64,000 nt of DNA from Oscillatoria nigro-viridis PCC 7112 (GTDB lineage Bacteria > Cyanobacteriota > Cyanobacteriia > Cyanobacteriales > Microcoleaceae): contig NC_019729.1 in the NCBI RefSeq assembly GCF_000317475.1, positions 3,672,501 to 3,736,500 on the forward strand, given 5' to 3'. Position numbers and translations under genes: made by a program. The notes below the pieces were generated by a model. That model searched no databases and was not told the DNA's origin. It worked only from the letters and a program-made list of their open reading frames with translations. Shown here piece after piece: positions 19,360 to 28,488 of the stretch (position 1 is its first letter; every line of letters starts with the position of its first letter).

Positions 19360-20019
19360 TTAATTTTGAACGAACACAGCAAGTTCGGAAAGAGCGCCGA
19401 TCTCGAAAGTCGGTTCTAGGGCTATACACTGAGCGCGATCGCCATATCCGTAAGCCGCCCAACAAACATCTATCCCAGCATTTTTAGCAAACAGCAAATC
19501 AATCGCCGTATCGCCAACCATTAAAATTTGACTGTTATCCAACTCCGGGAACAGGGGTTTAATAATCGAGTGAAAAACAGCCGGGTTTGGTTTCGGAATT
19601 ATTTGTCCGTTATCACCTAATATCAAATCAAAAAAACTGTGAATTCTCAAATTATTTAGTAATACATTAACAAAATTAACGTGTTTGTTGCTGAAAACTC
19701 CCAAGCTCAATCCAGACTGACGCGCCAACTGCAAGACTTGCTTTGTCCCGGCAAATAACTCTACCTGCTTTTCACCTTCCGTCCGATAATAAGAGCGGTA
19801 AGTTTCCACCCATTCAGGAATTGCGCTTTCCTCGATCGCCGGATGCAGGATTTTAAAACTATTTGGTAAATTGATGCCGATCGTACCTATAATAGTATCA
19901 GCACTAGGCGGGGTAATATTGTAACTTTCAAAAGTTTTGGTAAAGCAAAATACAATAGCTTTGTGAGTAATTGCCAAAGTGCCGTCGAAATCAAAAATAA
20001 TTAACTTGTACTGACTCAT
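19360..20019 (-). CDS. HAD hydrolase, phosphoglycolate phosphatase-like
   Basis: HAD-superfamily phosphatase of 219 residues. Visible motifs are the nucleophile block FDFDGTL, the cap domain with TIIGTIGINLPNSF, motif II VFSNKH, the lysine motif PKPNPAVF and motif IV MVGDTAIDLLFAKNAG. The C1-type cap and the GYGD tail fit the Gph/PGP branch, which removes 2-phosphoglycolate made in photorespiration or DNA repair, but related enzymes act on other phosphoesters, so the substrate is not certain. The stop at 19360 lies 406 bp upstream of the LOV kinase. Confidence 0.85.
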   Translation of the reverse strand: MSQYKLIIFDFDGTLAITHKAIVFCFTKTFESYNITPPSADTIIGTIGINLPNSFKILHPAIEESAIPEWVETYRSYYRTEGEKQVELFAGTKQVLQLARQSGLSLGVFSNKHVNFVNVLLNNLRIHSFFDLILGDNGQIIPKPNPAVFHSIIKPLFPELDNSQILMVGDTAIDLLFAKNAGIDVCWAAYGYGDRAQCIALEPTFEIGALSELAVFVQN

Positions 20020-20131
20020 TTTTCTTAAAAGTTATCTCTAGCAACCGCAGATCTTCCATGATATAATAACATTATTAATCTCTCATTCCCCAATTATAAT
20101 AAGTATAATTTTCAACATTCAAGAGGTCAAC

Positions 20132-20896
20132 ATGAGTGTCACCGAAAAACCAGAAATTATAGCAACAGATTTCCCCGACCACACTCAATTACCAGACTCC
20201 GACGGTACTTTTGTGAAAAACTTTCAAGAACATCCTCAAAGCATCCTGTTAACAACGTCTGTTCGACCCATTTTAGACCAAATTCATCCCGACGGACAAT
20301 ACTGCATCGGTCAAGATTCCGGTATTTATTGGCGGGTGGCCCAGCCCCCGGAACCGCCAGAAAGAGGAGCCGAAGCACCTGATTGGTTTTACGTGCCCGA
20401 CGTGCCGCCAACTCTTGACGGAAATCTGCGCCGCTCCTATGTAATGTGGCAGGAATTAATGCCGCCTCTAATTGTACTTGAATTTGTTTCTGGCGATGGC
20501 AGTGAAGAAAGAGATAGGACTCCTCGCCAGGGGAAATTCTGGATTTACGAGCGGATAATTCGACCTGCTTTTTACGGCATTTATGAAGTCAAAAAGGCAC
20601 AAGTTGAAGTGTATCATTTGGTAGAAGATAGATTTGAGTTACTGCCGGAAAATCAGCGCGGACATTACCAAATCGAGCCAATGGGATTGGAATTAGGCAT
20701 TTGGCAAGGGGTTTATCAGGGCGTAGAGCTGCCTTGGCTGCGCTGGTGGGATGCTTCCGGGAATTTGCTGCCGGCGGCCGAGGAACGGGCAGAACAAGCC
20801 GAATTAGTGGCAGAACGAGAACGACAAAGGCGCATAGAAGCTGAGTTGCGAATTCAAGCTTTGGAAGCGCGTTTGCGAGAGTTAGAAGGCGAGTAA
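20132..20896 (+). CDS. Uma2 family endonuclease-like protein with C-terminal coiled coil
   Basis: Uma2/DUF820 family protein of 254 residues, a PD-(D/E)XK-type fold greatly expanded in cyanobacteria and without a settled role. Seen here are the acidic positions in APDWFYVPDVPP and LIVLEFVSGDGSEERD, the following RQGKFWIYER segment, and the LPWLRWWD box. The last 40 or so residues form a charged coiled coil (AEERAEQAELVAERERQRRIEAELRIQALEARLRELE positions 214-252, quoted here by range), common in this subgroup. It stands alone, with the HAD gene divergent from it. Confidence 0.85.
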   Translation: MSVTEKPEIIATDFPDHTQLPDSDGTFVKNFQEHPQSILLTTSVRPILDQIHPDGQYCIGQDSGIYWRVAQPPEPPERGAEAPDWFYVPDVPPTLDGNLRRSYVMWQELMPPLIVLEFVSGDGSEERDRTPRQGKFWIYERIIRPAFYGIYEVKKAQVEVYHLVEDRFELLPENQRGHYQIEPMGLELGIWQGVYQGVELPWLRWWDASGNLLPAAEERAEQAELVAERERQRRIEAELRIQALEARLRELEGE

Positions 20897-21016
20897 TTCG
20901 ATTTGAGATTTGAGATTTGAGATTTTAGATTGGGGATGACTGAGGGCGATCGGGATGCGGTTCTTCATAAGTTATTCGCAATTATTCAATCCTTCAAGCC
21001 AAAATCTAAGGATCGC

Positions 21017-21128
21017 GAATTAAATAACTTACAATTTTAATTGTTATGGGGGGATGGGGCTATGAGCCCGTCCAAAAAGGGCGGGCGGGACGCCCACCCC
21101 ACTTTCAAGAGTGTAAGTTATTTAATTC
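21017..21128. repeat. TIR-bounded palindromic element (family copy 1)
   Basis: A 112-bp element with perfect 17-bp terminal inverted repeats, GAATTAAATAACTTACA and TGTAAGTTATTTAATTC. The interior is GC-rich and partly palindromic (GAGCCCGTCC...GGGCGGGCGGG). The right half matches, in reverse, the left half of an element at 27524-27649. It lies in the 20897-21318 gap, which shows no gene. Confidence 0.8.
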
Positions 21129-21318
21129 TCATTCCTAAATTCGCATAAGTCGCCGATTCCGGTAGAGACACGGCAATTCAGTTTGCCTAGGAATATCATG
21201 TGCTGTAAAAACCCGATCGCCTAGCAGCCTCCTCAGAAACGATATAAACATTCATCGGTTATTATCAAAAATTTGCGTATATTAGCTTAAGTATTGCATC
21301 ACTTTTTGTGTAAGTCCT

Positions 21319-23127
21319 ATGGCACTAATTGTTCAGAAATATGGCGGAACCTCGGTTGGTACAGTCGATCGCATTCTGGAAGTAGCCAGACGAGTAGCAA
21401 CAACAGCACAGCTTGGCAACTCTCTGGTTGTCGTACTTTCGGCGATGGGCAAAACCACCGACGGTTTAGTTAAACTCGCCAAGGAAATTTCCCCAAATCC
21501 CAACAAGCGGGAAATGGATATGTTGCTTTCCACTGGGGAACAAGTCTCGATCGCGCTTTTAAGCATGGCATTGCAGGAAATGGGACAGCCCGCAATTTCC
21601 CTCACCGGCGCCCAAGTCGGCATTGTCACCGAAGCCGCCCACACCCGCGCCCGGATTTTGCGGATCGATCCCAATCGGCTTCAGAGTCAGTTAAAAAACG
21701 GTAAAGTCGTTGTAGTTGCGGGTTTCCAAGGCATCGCCGATGCCGGAGAATTGGAAATTACCACCTTGGGGCGCGGCGGTTCCGACACCACAGCAGTGGC
21801 CCTCGCAGCAGCGCTGCGGGCCGACAGGTGCGAAATTTATACCGACGTGCCCGGAATTCTGACTACAGATCCGCGCTTGGTTGCCGAGGCGCAATTGATG
21901 GACGAAATCACTTGCGACGAAATGCTGGAATTGGCGAGTTTGGGCGCAAAAGTCCTCCACCCGCGCGCGGTAGAAATTGCCAAGAATTACGGCGTGCCCC
22001 TGGTAGTGCTTTCTAGCTGGAGTGACGCCCCCGGTACGCGGGTAGTGTCCCCACCCCCGCAACCCCGGCCTTTGGAGGGCTTGGAGCTCGCAAAAGCGGT
22101 GGATGCGGTGGAATTTGACTTGGATCAGGCGGGGGTGTCGCTGCTGCGTTTGCCCGATCGCCCCGGCGTAGCAGCGCGGTTGTTTGGTGCGATCGCGCAG
22201 CAACACCTCGATGTTGATTTAATTATCCAATCAATTCATGAAGGAAATACTAACGATATTGCCTTCACAGTGACGAGAAATTCGCTGAATCAAGCTGTCG
22301 CGGTTGCAGATGCGATCGTACCCGCCCTCGGCAAGAATTCTCGCCCAGAATTGGGAGAACCGGAAGTGAAAGCAGAAGAAAAGCCGATCGCTAAAGTTAG
22401 CATTGCGGGTGCGGGAATGATCGGTCGTCCGAGGGTAGCCGCGCAGATGTTTAAGACTTTAGCGGAGGCGGGAATTAACATTCAAATGATTTCCACTTCC
22501 GAGGTGAAAGTTAGTTGTGCGATCGATGCCGAAGATTGCGATCGGGCCGTTGCCGAACTCTGCAAAGCATTTGATGTCGCCAACTCCCCGATTGGGCTGC
22601 GTTCACCATCCCAAAAACCGCCCGCAGTCCGCGCCGTTGCGTTGGATATCAATCAAGCGCGTCTAGCAATTCGCCAATTGCCCGATCGACCCGGAGTAGC
22701 AGCAAAACTGTTCGGACTTTTAGCCGAGGAAAATATCAGCGTAGATACGATTATTCAGTCGCAGCGCTGCCACAATATCGACGGCATATTAACTCGCGAC
22801 ATTGCATTTACCGTAGCACAAATTGACGCCGAATCTGCTAAAAACGCCCTAGAAAAATCCGCCGTTGAATTTGGCTGGGGCGAAGTAGCAGTCGATACAC
22901 AAATAGCCAAAGTTAGCGTTGTCGGTTCCGGGATGGTAGCGCATCCGGGAGTAGCGGCAAAAATGTTTGAAGCGCTTTCCCGCCAGCAAATCAACATTCA
23001 AATGATTGCCACTTCCGAGATTAAAATTAGCTGCGTTGTGGATGAGGAACAAGGTGTAACTGCTTTGAAGGCAATACACGCAGCCTTTGAACTTGCCGGC
23101 ATCGAAAAAATCCAAGTTCCCGCCTAA
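21319..23127 (+). CDS. lysC: Aspartate kinase
   Basis: Phosphorylates aspartate to start the pathway to lysine, threonine and methionine. 602 residues: a kinase domain (about 1-250) with the KYGGTSVG signature at the start, [24 protein letters not shown] and YTDVPGI; then four ACT domains in two pairs (about 265-330 and 345-415; 440-510 and 525-595), each pair with a DRPGVAA or [12 protein letters not shown] motif. The four-ACT architecture is typical of cyanobacterial aspartokinases and longer than the two-ACT enzyme of most bacteria; it implies feedback control by end-product amino acids. The start at 21319 follows AAGTCCT with no strong Shine-Dalgarno. Confidence 0.96.
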   Translation: MALIVQKYGGTSVGTVDRILEVARRVATTAQLGNSLVVVLSAMGKTTDGLVKLAKEISPNPNKREMDMLLSTGEQVSIALLSMALQEMGQPAISLTGAQVGIVTEAAHTRARILRIDPNRLQSQLKNGKVVVVAGFQGIADAGELEITTLGRGGSDTTAVALAAALRADRCEIYTDVPGILTTDPRLVAEAQLMDEITCDEMLELASLGAKVLHPRAVEIAKNYGVPLVVLSSWSDAPGTRVVSPPPQPRPLEGLELAKAVDAVEFDLDQAGVSLLRLPDRPGVAARLFGAIAQQHLDVDLIIQSIHEGNTNDIAFTVTRNSLNQAVAVADAIVPALGKNSRPELGEPEVKAEEKPIAKVSIAGAGMIGRPRVAAQMFKTLAEAGINIQMISTSEVKVSCAIDAEDCDRAVAELCKAFDVANSPIGLRSPSQKPPAVRAVALDINQARLAIRQLPDRPGVAAKLFGLLAEENISVDTIIQSQRCHNIDGILTRDIAFTVAQIDAESAKNALEKSAVEFGWGEVAVDTQIAKVSVVGSGMVAHPGVAAKMFEALSRQQINIQMIATSEIKISCVVDEEQGVTALKAIHAAFELAGIEKIQVPA

Positions 23128-23189
23128 TACTTGTTTGCAGTCGGGAATTAAGATTGCGTCCGATCTGTGCTTGTATGGCAGTTTTCGGT

Positions 23190-23299
23190 AGGGACACGGC
23201 AGTGCCGTGTCCTTGCAAATATCGCGGACACAGCAGTGCTGTATCCCTACAAATATATTCGGATTTGGACAAGGCAATGCTGTGTCCTTGCAAATATCG
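23190..23299. repeat. Three tandem units of a GGACACGGCAGTGCC palindromic repeat
   Basis: Three units about 35-45 bp long: GGGACACGGCAGTGCCGTGTCC then TTGCAAATAT; GGACACAGCAGTGCTGTATCC then CTACAAATAT; GGACAAGGCAATGCTGTGTCC then TTGCAAATAT. Each is a 21-bp palindrome. A fourth unit is near 25527-25561. The remainder of the 23128-23390 gap is the leader of the next gene. Confidence 0.85.
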
Positions 23300-23390
23300 A
23301 CCGTCAGCGATCGGAGTTTTGAGTGCAAATTTCACAGCATGAGGCTGTGTTAAAATTAAACTGGCGATCGGCTAAAAGGGATTGAATCTT

Positions 23391-23801
23391 ATGACTGTAG
23401 CGAAAGAACAGATTACTGATAGCAGTAGCAATAGCGGTTTATTGAATTTCCGAATCACTGTTGAACGTCTGATCGAGCTTTTAGATTTAGAAGAAGAGGA
23501 TGAGTACGGAATTTTAAGACCTACTGAATATGCTTTCAGGACAGCGATGAAATTGGTTGTTGAGGCATACGATAGCATGGGAAACAGTTTTCCCAAATGC
23601 TCTACAGGTACAGATGACAGAGGCAGTATTACACTAGATTGGACAAGCTTAGAACCAGAGCGTACAGTTCGCCTATTTTGTCCGTGCAGTGCGGAGCAAC
23701 CAGTTGACATTTATCACCATGCAAAAAATGAAAATGCGGTCGAAGATATCGCTTCATCATCAACATTAGTTTACTGGTTGCAGTGGTTTAACAAAATATG
23801 A
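23391..23801 (+). CDS. Unknown protein, first gene of an overlapping pair
   Basis: Protein of 136 residues, not assigned to a family. It starts at the ATG at 23391 (MTVAKEQITD); a TTG at 23382 would add three residues. It is acidic in the middle (LIELLDLEEEDEYGILRPTEYAF), with a conserved-looking end in which VRLFCPCSAEQPVDIYHH is followed by TLVYWLQWF. No signal or membrane segment. Its stop overlaps the start of the next gene by 4 bp (ATGA), which indicates translational coupling and joint function. The arrangement resembles a small two-gene module such as a toxin-antitoxin or accessory pair, but nothing in the sequence proves that. Confidence 0.75.
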   Translation: MTVAKEQITDSSSNSGLLNFRITVERLIELLDLEEEDEYGILRPTEYAFRTAMKLVVEAYDSMGNSFPKCSTGTDDRGSITLDWTSLEPERTVRLFCPCSAEQPVDIYHHAKNENAVEDIASSSTLVYWLQWFNKI

Positions 23802-24190
23802 TAGAACCATCTTCAGGGAGTGCGTCAGAGTTTGAAACATTACCGGATCGTACACTTGTTTACCGAGCTCTCCGAAAAGGATGGATAGATCGCGATAGAT
23901 CGATAGTCAAATCGGACGCCTACTATTTGCGTAAAAATATAAACGAACAGGGTATTTCTGTCAATTTTTCCATAGAGCAATCTTTGAGTGCATTGAGAAA
24001 TTGTGAAGGAGTTGCTAGCCTGGATTTAGGGAAAATTCGAGAACTAGGTCTAAATGTAGTACGTGACTCTTCATCTCATGGGAGTATTATAGGCTTGCCC
24101 TATCGTGAAGATAACCGTCCAAGGGCTGATGAGCTTGCACTTTTGTTAGCAAGACAATCTCGAATTGTATGGGAATCTTCGTCAAGTTGA
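23798..24190 (+). CDS. Unknown protein, second gene of an overlapping pair
   Basis: Protein of 130 residues, not assigned. It opens with a patterned block, FETLPDRTLVYRALRKGWIDRD, followed by SDAYYLRKN and SVNFSIEQSLSALRN, a ring of charged and aromatic residues suggestive of an enzyme or RNA-binding fold. It is coupled by a 4-bp overlap to the gene before it, and its stop codon lies 2 bp from the convergent stop of the C5 methyltransferase, so the three genes are packed with no room for a terminator. A toxin-like role is possible but is inference. Confidence 0.72.
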   Translation: MIEPSSGSASEFETLPDRTLVYRALRKGWIDRDRSIVKSDAYYLRKNINEQGISVNFSIEQSLSALRNCEGVASLDLGKIRELGLNVVRDSSSHGSIIGLPYREDNRPRADELALLLARQSRIVWESSSS

Positions 24191-24192
24191 TA

Positions 24193-25230
24193 TCAGCAAT
24201 TTAAAAGGACAAGCTGTATATATGTTTCAGTTTTTCTTTGTGGTTCATTTGGCTCATTTGACAATAAATTTTGACTTAATATTTCTTGCGCGATCGCCTC
24301 TACCACCGGTACACAAACCGAATTCCCAATTTGCTTGTAACTTTCCCCCGCACTCGGATAACTCTTAAAATCTTCAGGAAAACCCATAAGACGGTAACAT
24401 TCCTTCAGCGTCAACTTTCTCACCATATCTTGCTCGGGAATGTAGATAAAAAACCGGCCCGATGTTTCTTGCGAAGGAATTGTCGGATGCACTCCATCCA
24501 CCGAATAAATGCGATTAGGCTGTCTGTGAACTCTCGATAAATGTTCTGTATTCGGCCTCACGCCAGTTTTCCAAGTACCTTTATTTCTGTAACCTACAAA
24601 CAAAAGTCCCGAATCTTGCTTTCTCGGAGACTCAATTAAAGTATATTCTGATTTATCCAATATTTCAAAATTCCCTGTCTTGTCTAGAAATTCCCTGAGT
24701 TTTGGAGTCAACTGGGTTTGAAGCCGAGAAAAATTAAATTCTTTACCTTGAGTTGCAATAATAAATATTCTTTCACGATGTTGAGGAATTCCAAAGTCTT
24801 TAGCATTCAGCATTTTGTAATTCACGCTGTATCCCAAATCTTCAAGACTGGCAATAATTACTTTTAAGGTATTTCCCTTGTCGTGATGGATTAAGTGCTT
24901 GACATTTTCGAGAACAATAACTTTAGGCTGCTTGATTTTGATAATTTTACAAATATCGAAAAATAGCGTGCCTCTAGTATCTTCAAAACCTAACTTTTTG
25001 CCACAGATGCTAAAAGGTTGGCACGGAAAGCCGGCGACTAAAACATCAAAGTCTTCTAACTCGACGGGATTAATTTTACTGATATCTCCAAAAGGAACCT
25101 CACCGAAATTATCCGTGTAAACTTGTCGGCATTTGCTGTTTATTTCGCAGGAAAAAACGCATTTAAAGCCATTTTTTTCAAACCCTTGTCTGAAACCTCC
25201 TATCCCCGAAAATAAATCTATAAATTTCAT
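24193..25230 (-). CDS. DNA (cytosine-5-)-methyltransferase, apparently orphan
   Basis: C5 DNA methylase of 345 residues, methylating a cytosine within a short target. Motif I DLFSGIGGF (5-13), motif IV GFPCQPFS with catalytic Cys70, motif VI VIVLENV, motif VIII PQHRERIF, a target-recognition region of about 90 residues (175-265), motif IX LTLKECYRLMGFP and motif X SYKQIGNSVCVP are all present, so it should be active. A tail of about 25 residues follows motif X. No restriction endonuclease gene is recognisable beside it; the only tightly packed neighbours are the two unknown genes on the opposite strand. The target sequence cannot be read from the protein. Confidence 0.92.
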   Translation of the reverse strand: MKFIDLFSGIGGFRQGFEKNGFKCVFSCEINSKCRQVYTDNFGEVPFGDISKINPVELEDFDVLVAGFPCQPFSICGKKLGFEDTRGTLFFDICKIIKIKQPKVIVLENVKHLIHHDKGNTLKVIIASLEDLGYSVNYKMLNAKDFGIPQHRERIFIIATQGKEFNFSRLQTQLTPKLREFLDKTGNFEILDKSEYTLIESPRKQDSGLLFVGYRNKGTWKTGVRPNTEHLSRVHRQPNRIYSVDGVHPTIPSQETSGRFFIYIPEQDMVRKLTLKECYRLMGFPEDFKSYPSAGESYKQIGNSVCVPVVEAIAQEILSQNLLSNEPNEPQRKTETYIQLVLLNC

Positions 25231-25690
25231 TTACAATTTAATCAAAAAATTACTCAACCCAATGATAACTCACCGAAGATCGCTATTCTCAAGAACAGGC
25301 AAGATGCCTGTTCCACAAAAAGTGAATTTCTGGTGGTGGGCAGGACAACCCGCCCTTGAAAAGCTGATTGCAAATGGTGCAATATCTCAGTGATAACATA
25401 TTTTGTTTTTCTCTCTTATTTCACTCTGCGTTCTCTGCGTTCTCTGCGGTTAATTCTATCAAGTTCAACAAGTCTTGCTACAGTCCTCAATCTTATACCA
25501 CTCATTAAAAGTCGCAGCAGCCAGCGCCGGACACGGCAATGCCCTGTCCCCACAGATATCGGATAGAATGTCGATCGCCCGAAACTTTCCCCCGCATTCA
25601 ACCAACCAACCTGCCAAACTTGTCCCGCAGCCGACTAAACTATAAATAGCAGAAAAAGTCACAGCTATTGTCTACTTTCTTTCACAAACC
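25231..25690. other. 460-bp gene-free stretch with dispersed repeats
   Basis: Contains AACAGGCAAGATGCCTGTTCCACAAAA (about 25294-25320, related to the palindromes at 31491-31606 and 49796-49830), a GCGTTCTCTGCGTTCTCTGCGG stretch (about 25430-25450), and a GGACACGGCAATGCC unit (25527-25561) of the 23190 family. No gene is supported. Both flanking genes (methyltransferase and DUF4346) are transcribed outward, so promoters for both lie here. Confidence 0.6.
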
Positions 25691-26074
25691 ATGAGTCAAA
25701 CCTTGGAAAACCTCACCGCCATCGATGACAGCCTATCCAAACGCCACCTCGACCTCGATCCCGGCGGCTACTTCATCATCTATCTCGATCGCGAAACCAG
25801 CTTAATTTGTGCCAAACATTTCACCAACATCATCGACGATCGAGGCCTCGCCGTCGATCCCGAAACTGGCAAGCCCATCCCCGCCCGCGGCAAAGTAGAA
25901 CGCACCCAATCCACACTTTTTAGCGGCAGAACCGCCAAAGAACTTTGCGTCAAAATCCTAGAAGAAACCCGCCCCAGCCCGGTAACAATGTTAGATCACG
26001 CGGCTTATCTGGGACGGGAATTTGTACGGGCAGAAATTGCATTGTTGAGCGATCGAGAATACGTTCAAGATTAG
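25691..26074 (+). CDS. DUF4346 domain-containing protein
   Basis: Cyanobacterial protein of 127 residues. Recognised from DLDPGGYFIIYLDRETSLICAKHF, the proline-rich DPETGKPIPARGK turn, the SGRTAKELCVKILE helix and the ending MLDHAAYLGREFVRAEIAL. The domain's function is not established. No membrane segment or signal is visible. It has its own ATG start after a 460-bp intergenic region, and the next gene is convergent. Confidence 0.85.
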   Translation: MSQTLENLTAIDDSLSKRHLDLDPGGYFIIYLDRETSLICAKHFTNIIDDRGLAVDPETGKPIPARGKVERTQSTLFSGRTAKELCVKILEETRPSPVTMLDHAAYLGREFVRAEIALLSDREYVQD

Positions 26075-26248
26075 TCCAGCCCTGCCATAATTTCTTGACA
26101 AAACGGCAACTTACTAGACTGGCATTGCATTCAGGCGATCGTTATTCTTGATATTATCCGCGTTCATCTGTGTGTATCAGCCTGTCATCTGCGGTCGATC
26201 TATCAAAGATTTATGCAATGCAAGTCTATTGCATCAGACAGCAACCGA

Positions 26249-26971
26249 TCACGAAAAACCTTGATACCAGAAATAAGTCACCATCGGAATCACTGTCGCC
26301 AATACCAACAGCACAACCACAACAACTGTGGCATTGCCTTGGTCTGTTTCTTCAGCTTTTTTAAACGTGCCTTCAACTTGAATGTTGTCAACAACTTCAG
26401 GAGGACCCGGATCGGGTTCGCCCGACAAAACAGTTGCAATGCGCGTACTTGCAGCCGCAAATGCCTCGTTGTATTTATTGCCTTCCCGCAGCGGCACTTG
26501 CACGGTTTCCCCAGCTACACTCTGGGCAATTTCATCGGTTAGCAGGGATTTCACCCCTTCCCCCGTCTGAATTGCCGCACTGTTGGTAACAGTGTCGAGA
26601 ACGAGTAAAATTTGATTAGTCTGGTCTTCTTTTTCGGGAAACCACTGTTCAAACAGTTGGTCGGTGAAAGTGGCAGTCGTTTCGCCGTAGTCTAAGCGGT
26701 GAATGGTGACAAATCGGACTTGTTTCCCTGTTTTGTTTTCCAGGTTGTCGAGCACGCTGCTGATATTGCTTTCGCTGCTGCGGCTGAGCACGTCGCCTTT
26801 GTCGAACACCCAAGTTCGATCGCCCGCCGACAACAGCGGCATTTCGTACACGCCCGTCGCCAATGCCGGCAGTACCGCCATCTGGGATGCGATTAGGGCG
26901 ATCGCGATCGCCGCCGCCAAAGGTTGGAGATATTTTCTCCAGCTAAATAATTGCTTCAGGAGTCTGGTCAT
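26249..26971 (-). CDS. psb32: Psb32-like TPM-domain membrane protein
   Basis: Protein of 240 residues: N-terminal signal or anchor (about 17-38, LAAAIAIALIASQMAVLPALA), a TPM domain (about 45-180) with RTWVFDKGDVLSRSSESNI, a TGKQVRFVTIHRLDYGE strand and the NQILLVLDTVTNSAAIQTGEG block, then a C-terminal membrane span (ATVVVVVLLVLATVIPMVTYFW). This layout matches cyanobacterial Psb32, which protects photosystem II and speeds its repair. The start at 26971 gives the complete signal region. It is convergent with the DUF4346 gene. Confidence 0.85.
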   Translation of the reverse strand: MTRLLKQLFSWRKYLQPLAAAIAIALIASQMAVLPALATGVYEMPLLSAGDRTWVFDKGDVLSRSSESNISSVLDNLENKTGKQVRFVTIHRLDYGETTATFTDQLFEQWFPEKEDQTNQILLVLDTVTNSAAIQTGEGVKSLLTDEIAQSVAGETVQVPLREGNKYNEAFAAASTRIATVLSGEPDPGPPEVVDNIQVEGTFKKAEETDQGNATVVVVVLLVLATVIPMVTYFWYQGFS

Positions 26972-27103
26972 GAGGTTAACCGTAAAACTGACTTTTTTCC
27001 AAAAATACTATAGAAACCCCCGTAAAATTCATTTTACACAGGGCAATATTTACAATTAGCTCGCCACTCGAACTCCCCGCCCGATTATTTTAGGATTCTC
27101 ACT

Positions 27104-27334
27104 ATGGAACCAGCAGACACTTATAAAGGTTGGATTATTCAATCTCAGAAAGTCTTCTACGTCGAGGTTTGGGATAGCCGCGGCAACCGCCACGTCGCCG
27201 TCCAAAATGCCAAGACTGAGGAGGAAGCTTTGGAATTGGCCAAAAAGTGGATAGACAAATATGAGTCAAAACCCGGAAGAATGCCGATCGACGTACCCCA
27301 TCCTTTCGGAGACATGATCGATATGCCATTTTGA
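27104..27334 (+). CDS. Small unknown cyanobacterial protein
   Basis: A 76-residue soluble protein with no family assigned. The sequence reads as one compact alpha/beta unit: GWIIQSQKVFYVEVWDSRGN, then HVAVQNAKTEEEALELAKKWIDKYES and a proline-rich end. The middle helix after a strand pair is like small single-domain proteins, but I see no catalytic motif. Codon use fits its neighbours. A five-copy GTCAGTT array begins directly after the stop. Confidence 0.7.
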   Translation: MEPADTYKGWIIQSQKVFYVEVWDSRGNRHVAVQNAKTEEEALELAKKWIDKYESKPGRMPIDVPHPFGDMIDMPF

Positions 27335-27335
27335 A

Positions 27336-27370
27336 GTCAGTTGTCAGTTGTCAGTTGTCAGTTGTCAGTT
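27336..27370. repeat. Heptamer tandem repeat GTCAGTT x5
   Basis: Five perfect consecutive copies beginning 2 bp after a stop codon. Downstream, to about 27500, runs an imperfect series of ACCAATTACCAATA / CCCATTACC motifs with no gene. Confidence 0.93.
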
Positions 27371-27523
27371 GCTACAAATTACCAATTGCCAATAACCAAT
27401 ACAAATTACTCCTTGCCCATTACCAATAGTCATGAGTTATTGGTTATTGGTTAGTTACTACCAATTCCCCATTCCCAATAACCCATTACCAATGACTACT
27501 GGCGAAAGCAAGCCGTCTGCTAA

Positions 27524-27649
27524 GGAATGAAAATTAAATAACTTACACTCTTGAAAGTGGGGTGGGCTCTTATAGCCCGCCCTTTTTGGACGGGCTATAA
27601 GAGCCCATCCCACAACAGTCATGAAAAGTGGATTTTATTTAATTCTCAT
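27524..27649. repeat. TIR-bounded palindromic element (family copy 2)
   Basis: Begins GGAATGAAAATTAAATAA and ends with its near-complement TTTATTTAATTCTCATCCC. The interior has a GGGCTCTTATAGCCCGCC ... GGGCTATAAGAGCCC stem. The left half (TTACACTCTTGAAAGTGGGG) is the reverse complement of the right half of the element at 21017-21128. It ends only a few bases from the stop codon of the FMN reductase, where its stem could act as a terminator. Confidence 0.8.
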
Positions 27650-27651
27650 CC

Positions 27652-28197
27652 CTAAGAAATTCCTCGCAATTTCCGCGTATTTTTCACTAAACTCCGAGCA
27701 AATTCGTCGAACCTTTCAGACAGTTTTTCATCCAACAATTTACCGTCGGGACTAAAAGCTTTCCAAGCTTGTCCGATCGCAATTTGTTCGGGAATTACCC
27801 AAGCGTGCACCCATCTCAAAATGGTTCGCAAATCGTTGAGTGCGTTGCTGTTAACTTGCCCTCCCAAAACGCTAATCGCACCCGCAACTTTCCCGTCCAA
27901 ATGCTCAAAACTCATCAAATCCAGGGCATTCTTGAGAGCACCGCTGACGCTACCGTGATACTCCGGCGTTGCCAAAATCAAGCCGTCGGCTTGCTTAACC
28001 GCATTTCGCAGCTTTTCCACATCCGGGTAATCGAGATAATCATTCTCACCGTCGCAAAAGGGCAGCTTGAGCGATCGCAAATCGAATATTTCAACTTCAG
28101 CGCCCAAGGCCTCGGCCCGTTCTGCTGCTACCTTCAACGCTAACTGGCTGTAGGAGCCAGTCCGCAAACTTCCACCAATGCCGACAATTTTTACCAT
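27652..28197 (-). CDS. NADPH-dependent FMN reductase / quinone reductase
   Basis: Flavodoxin-fold oxidoreductase of 181 residues that uses NAD(P)H and FMN to reduce flavin, quinones or similar acceptors. The start is set at 28197, where MVKIVGIGGSLRTGSYS gives the family's N-terminal phosphate-binding loop; upstream in-frame codons to 28281 lack a domain. Other signatures are DGLILATPEYHGSVSGALKNALD, which is the FMN isoalloxazine-binding segment, and GGQVNSNALNDLRTIL. The exact substrate cannot be told; close relatives include chromate and quinone reductases. The dispersed element at its 3' end may terminate transcription. Confidence 0.9.
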   Translation of the reverse strand: MVKIVGIGGSLRTGSYSQLALKVAAERAEALGAEVEIFDLRSLKLPFCDGENDYLDYPDVEKLRNAVKQADGLILATPEYHGSVSGALKNALDLMSFEHLDGKVAGAISVLGGQVNSNALNDLRTILRWVHAWVIPEQIAIGQAWKAFSPDGKLLDEKLSERFDEFARSLVKNTRKLRGIS

Positions 28198-28391
28198 AAA
28201 GCTTAAAAACAATAACTGCTCGACTAAAGCGTACTCATTACGACTATGACTAACATAGCAAGTTCGATCGGCAACTGTCAATCGATTTTAGATTTTAGAT
28301 TGTAGATTTTAGATTTACGGAGGGAGCCCAGCAACGGGGTTTTTTGAGCAAAATCCATCGATTTGAGATTTTAGATTTAGGGACGTGGCCG

Positions 28392-28455
28392 AGAAACCGG
28401 GTTTTTGCAAAAATTCTTTGTAAAAGCCACATATTTGGGGAAAAACCCGGTTTCT
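28392..28455. repeat. CCGGG-bounded inverted-repeat element (copy B)
   Basis: 64 bp, AGAAACCGGGTTTTTG ... AAAAACCCGGTTTCT. It shares inner positions with copies C (28489-28555) and D (59796-59860), such as CTTNGT, a GCC-rich centre and ATTNGG before the right arm. The preceding 28282-28391 is low-complexity GATTTTAGATT sequence. Confidence 0.8.
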
Positions 28456-28488
28456 GAGTCGCAGTGCGTAAGTTCAAGAACGGGCCCG

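Noticed and set aside
24165..24540. Plus-strand frames over the C5 methyltransferase
   Set aside because: They run antisense through conserved motifs of that gene.
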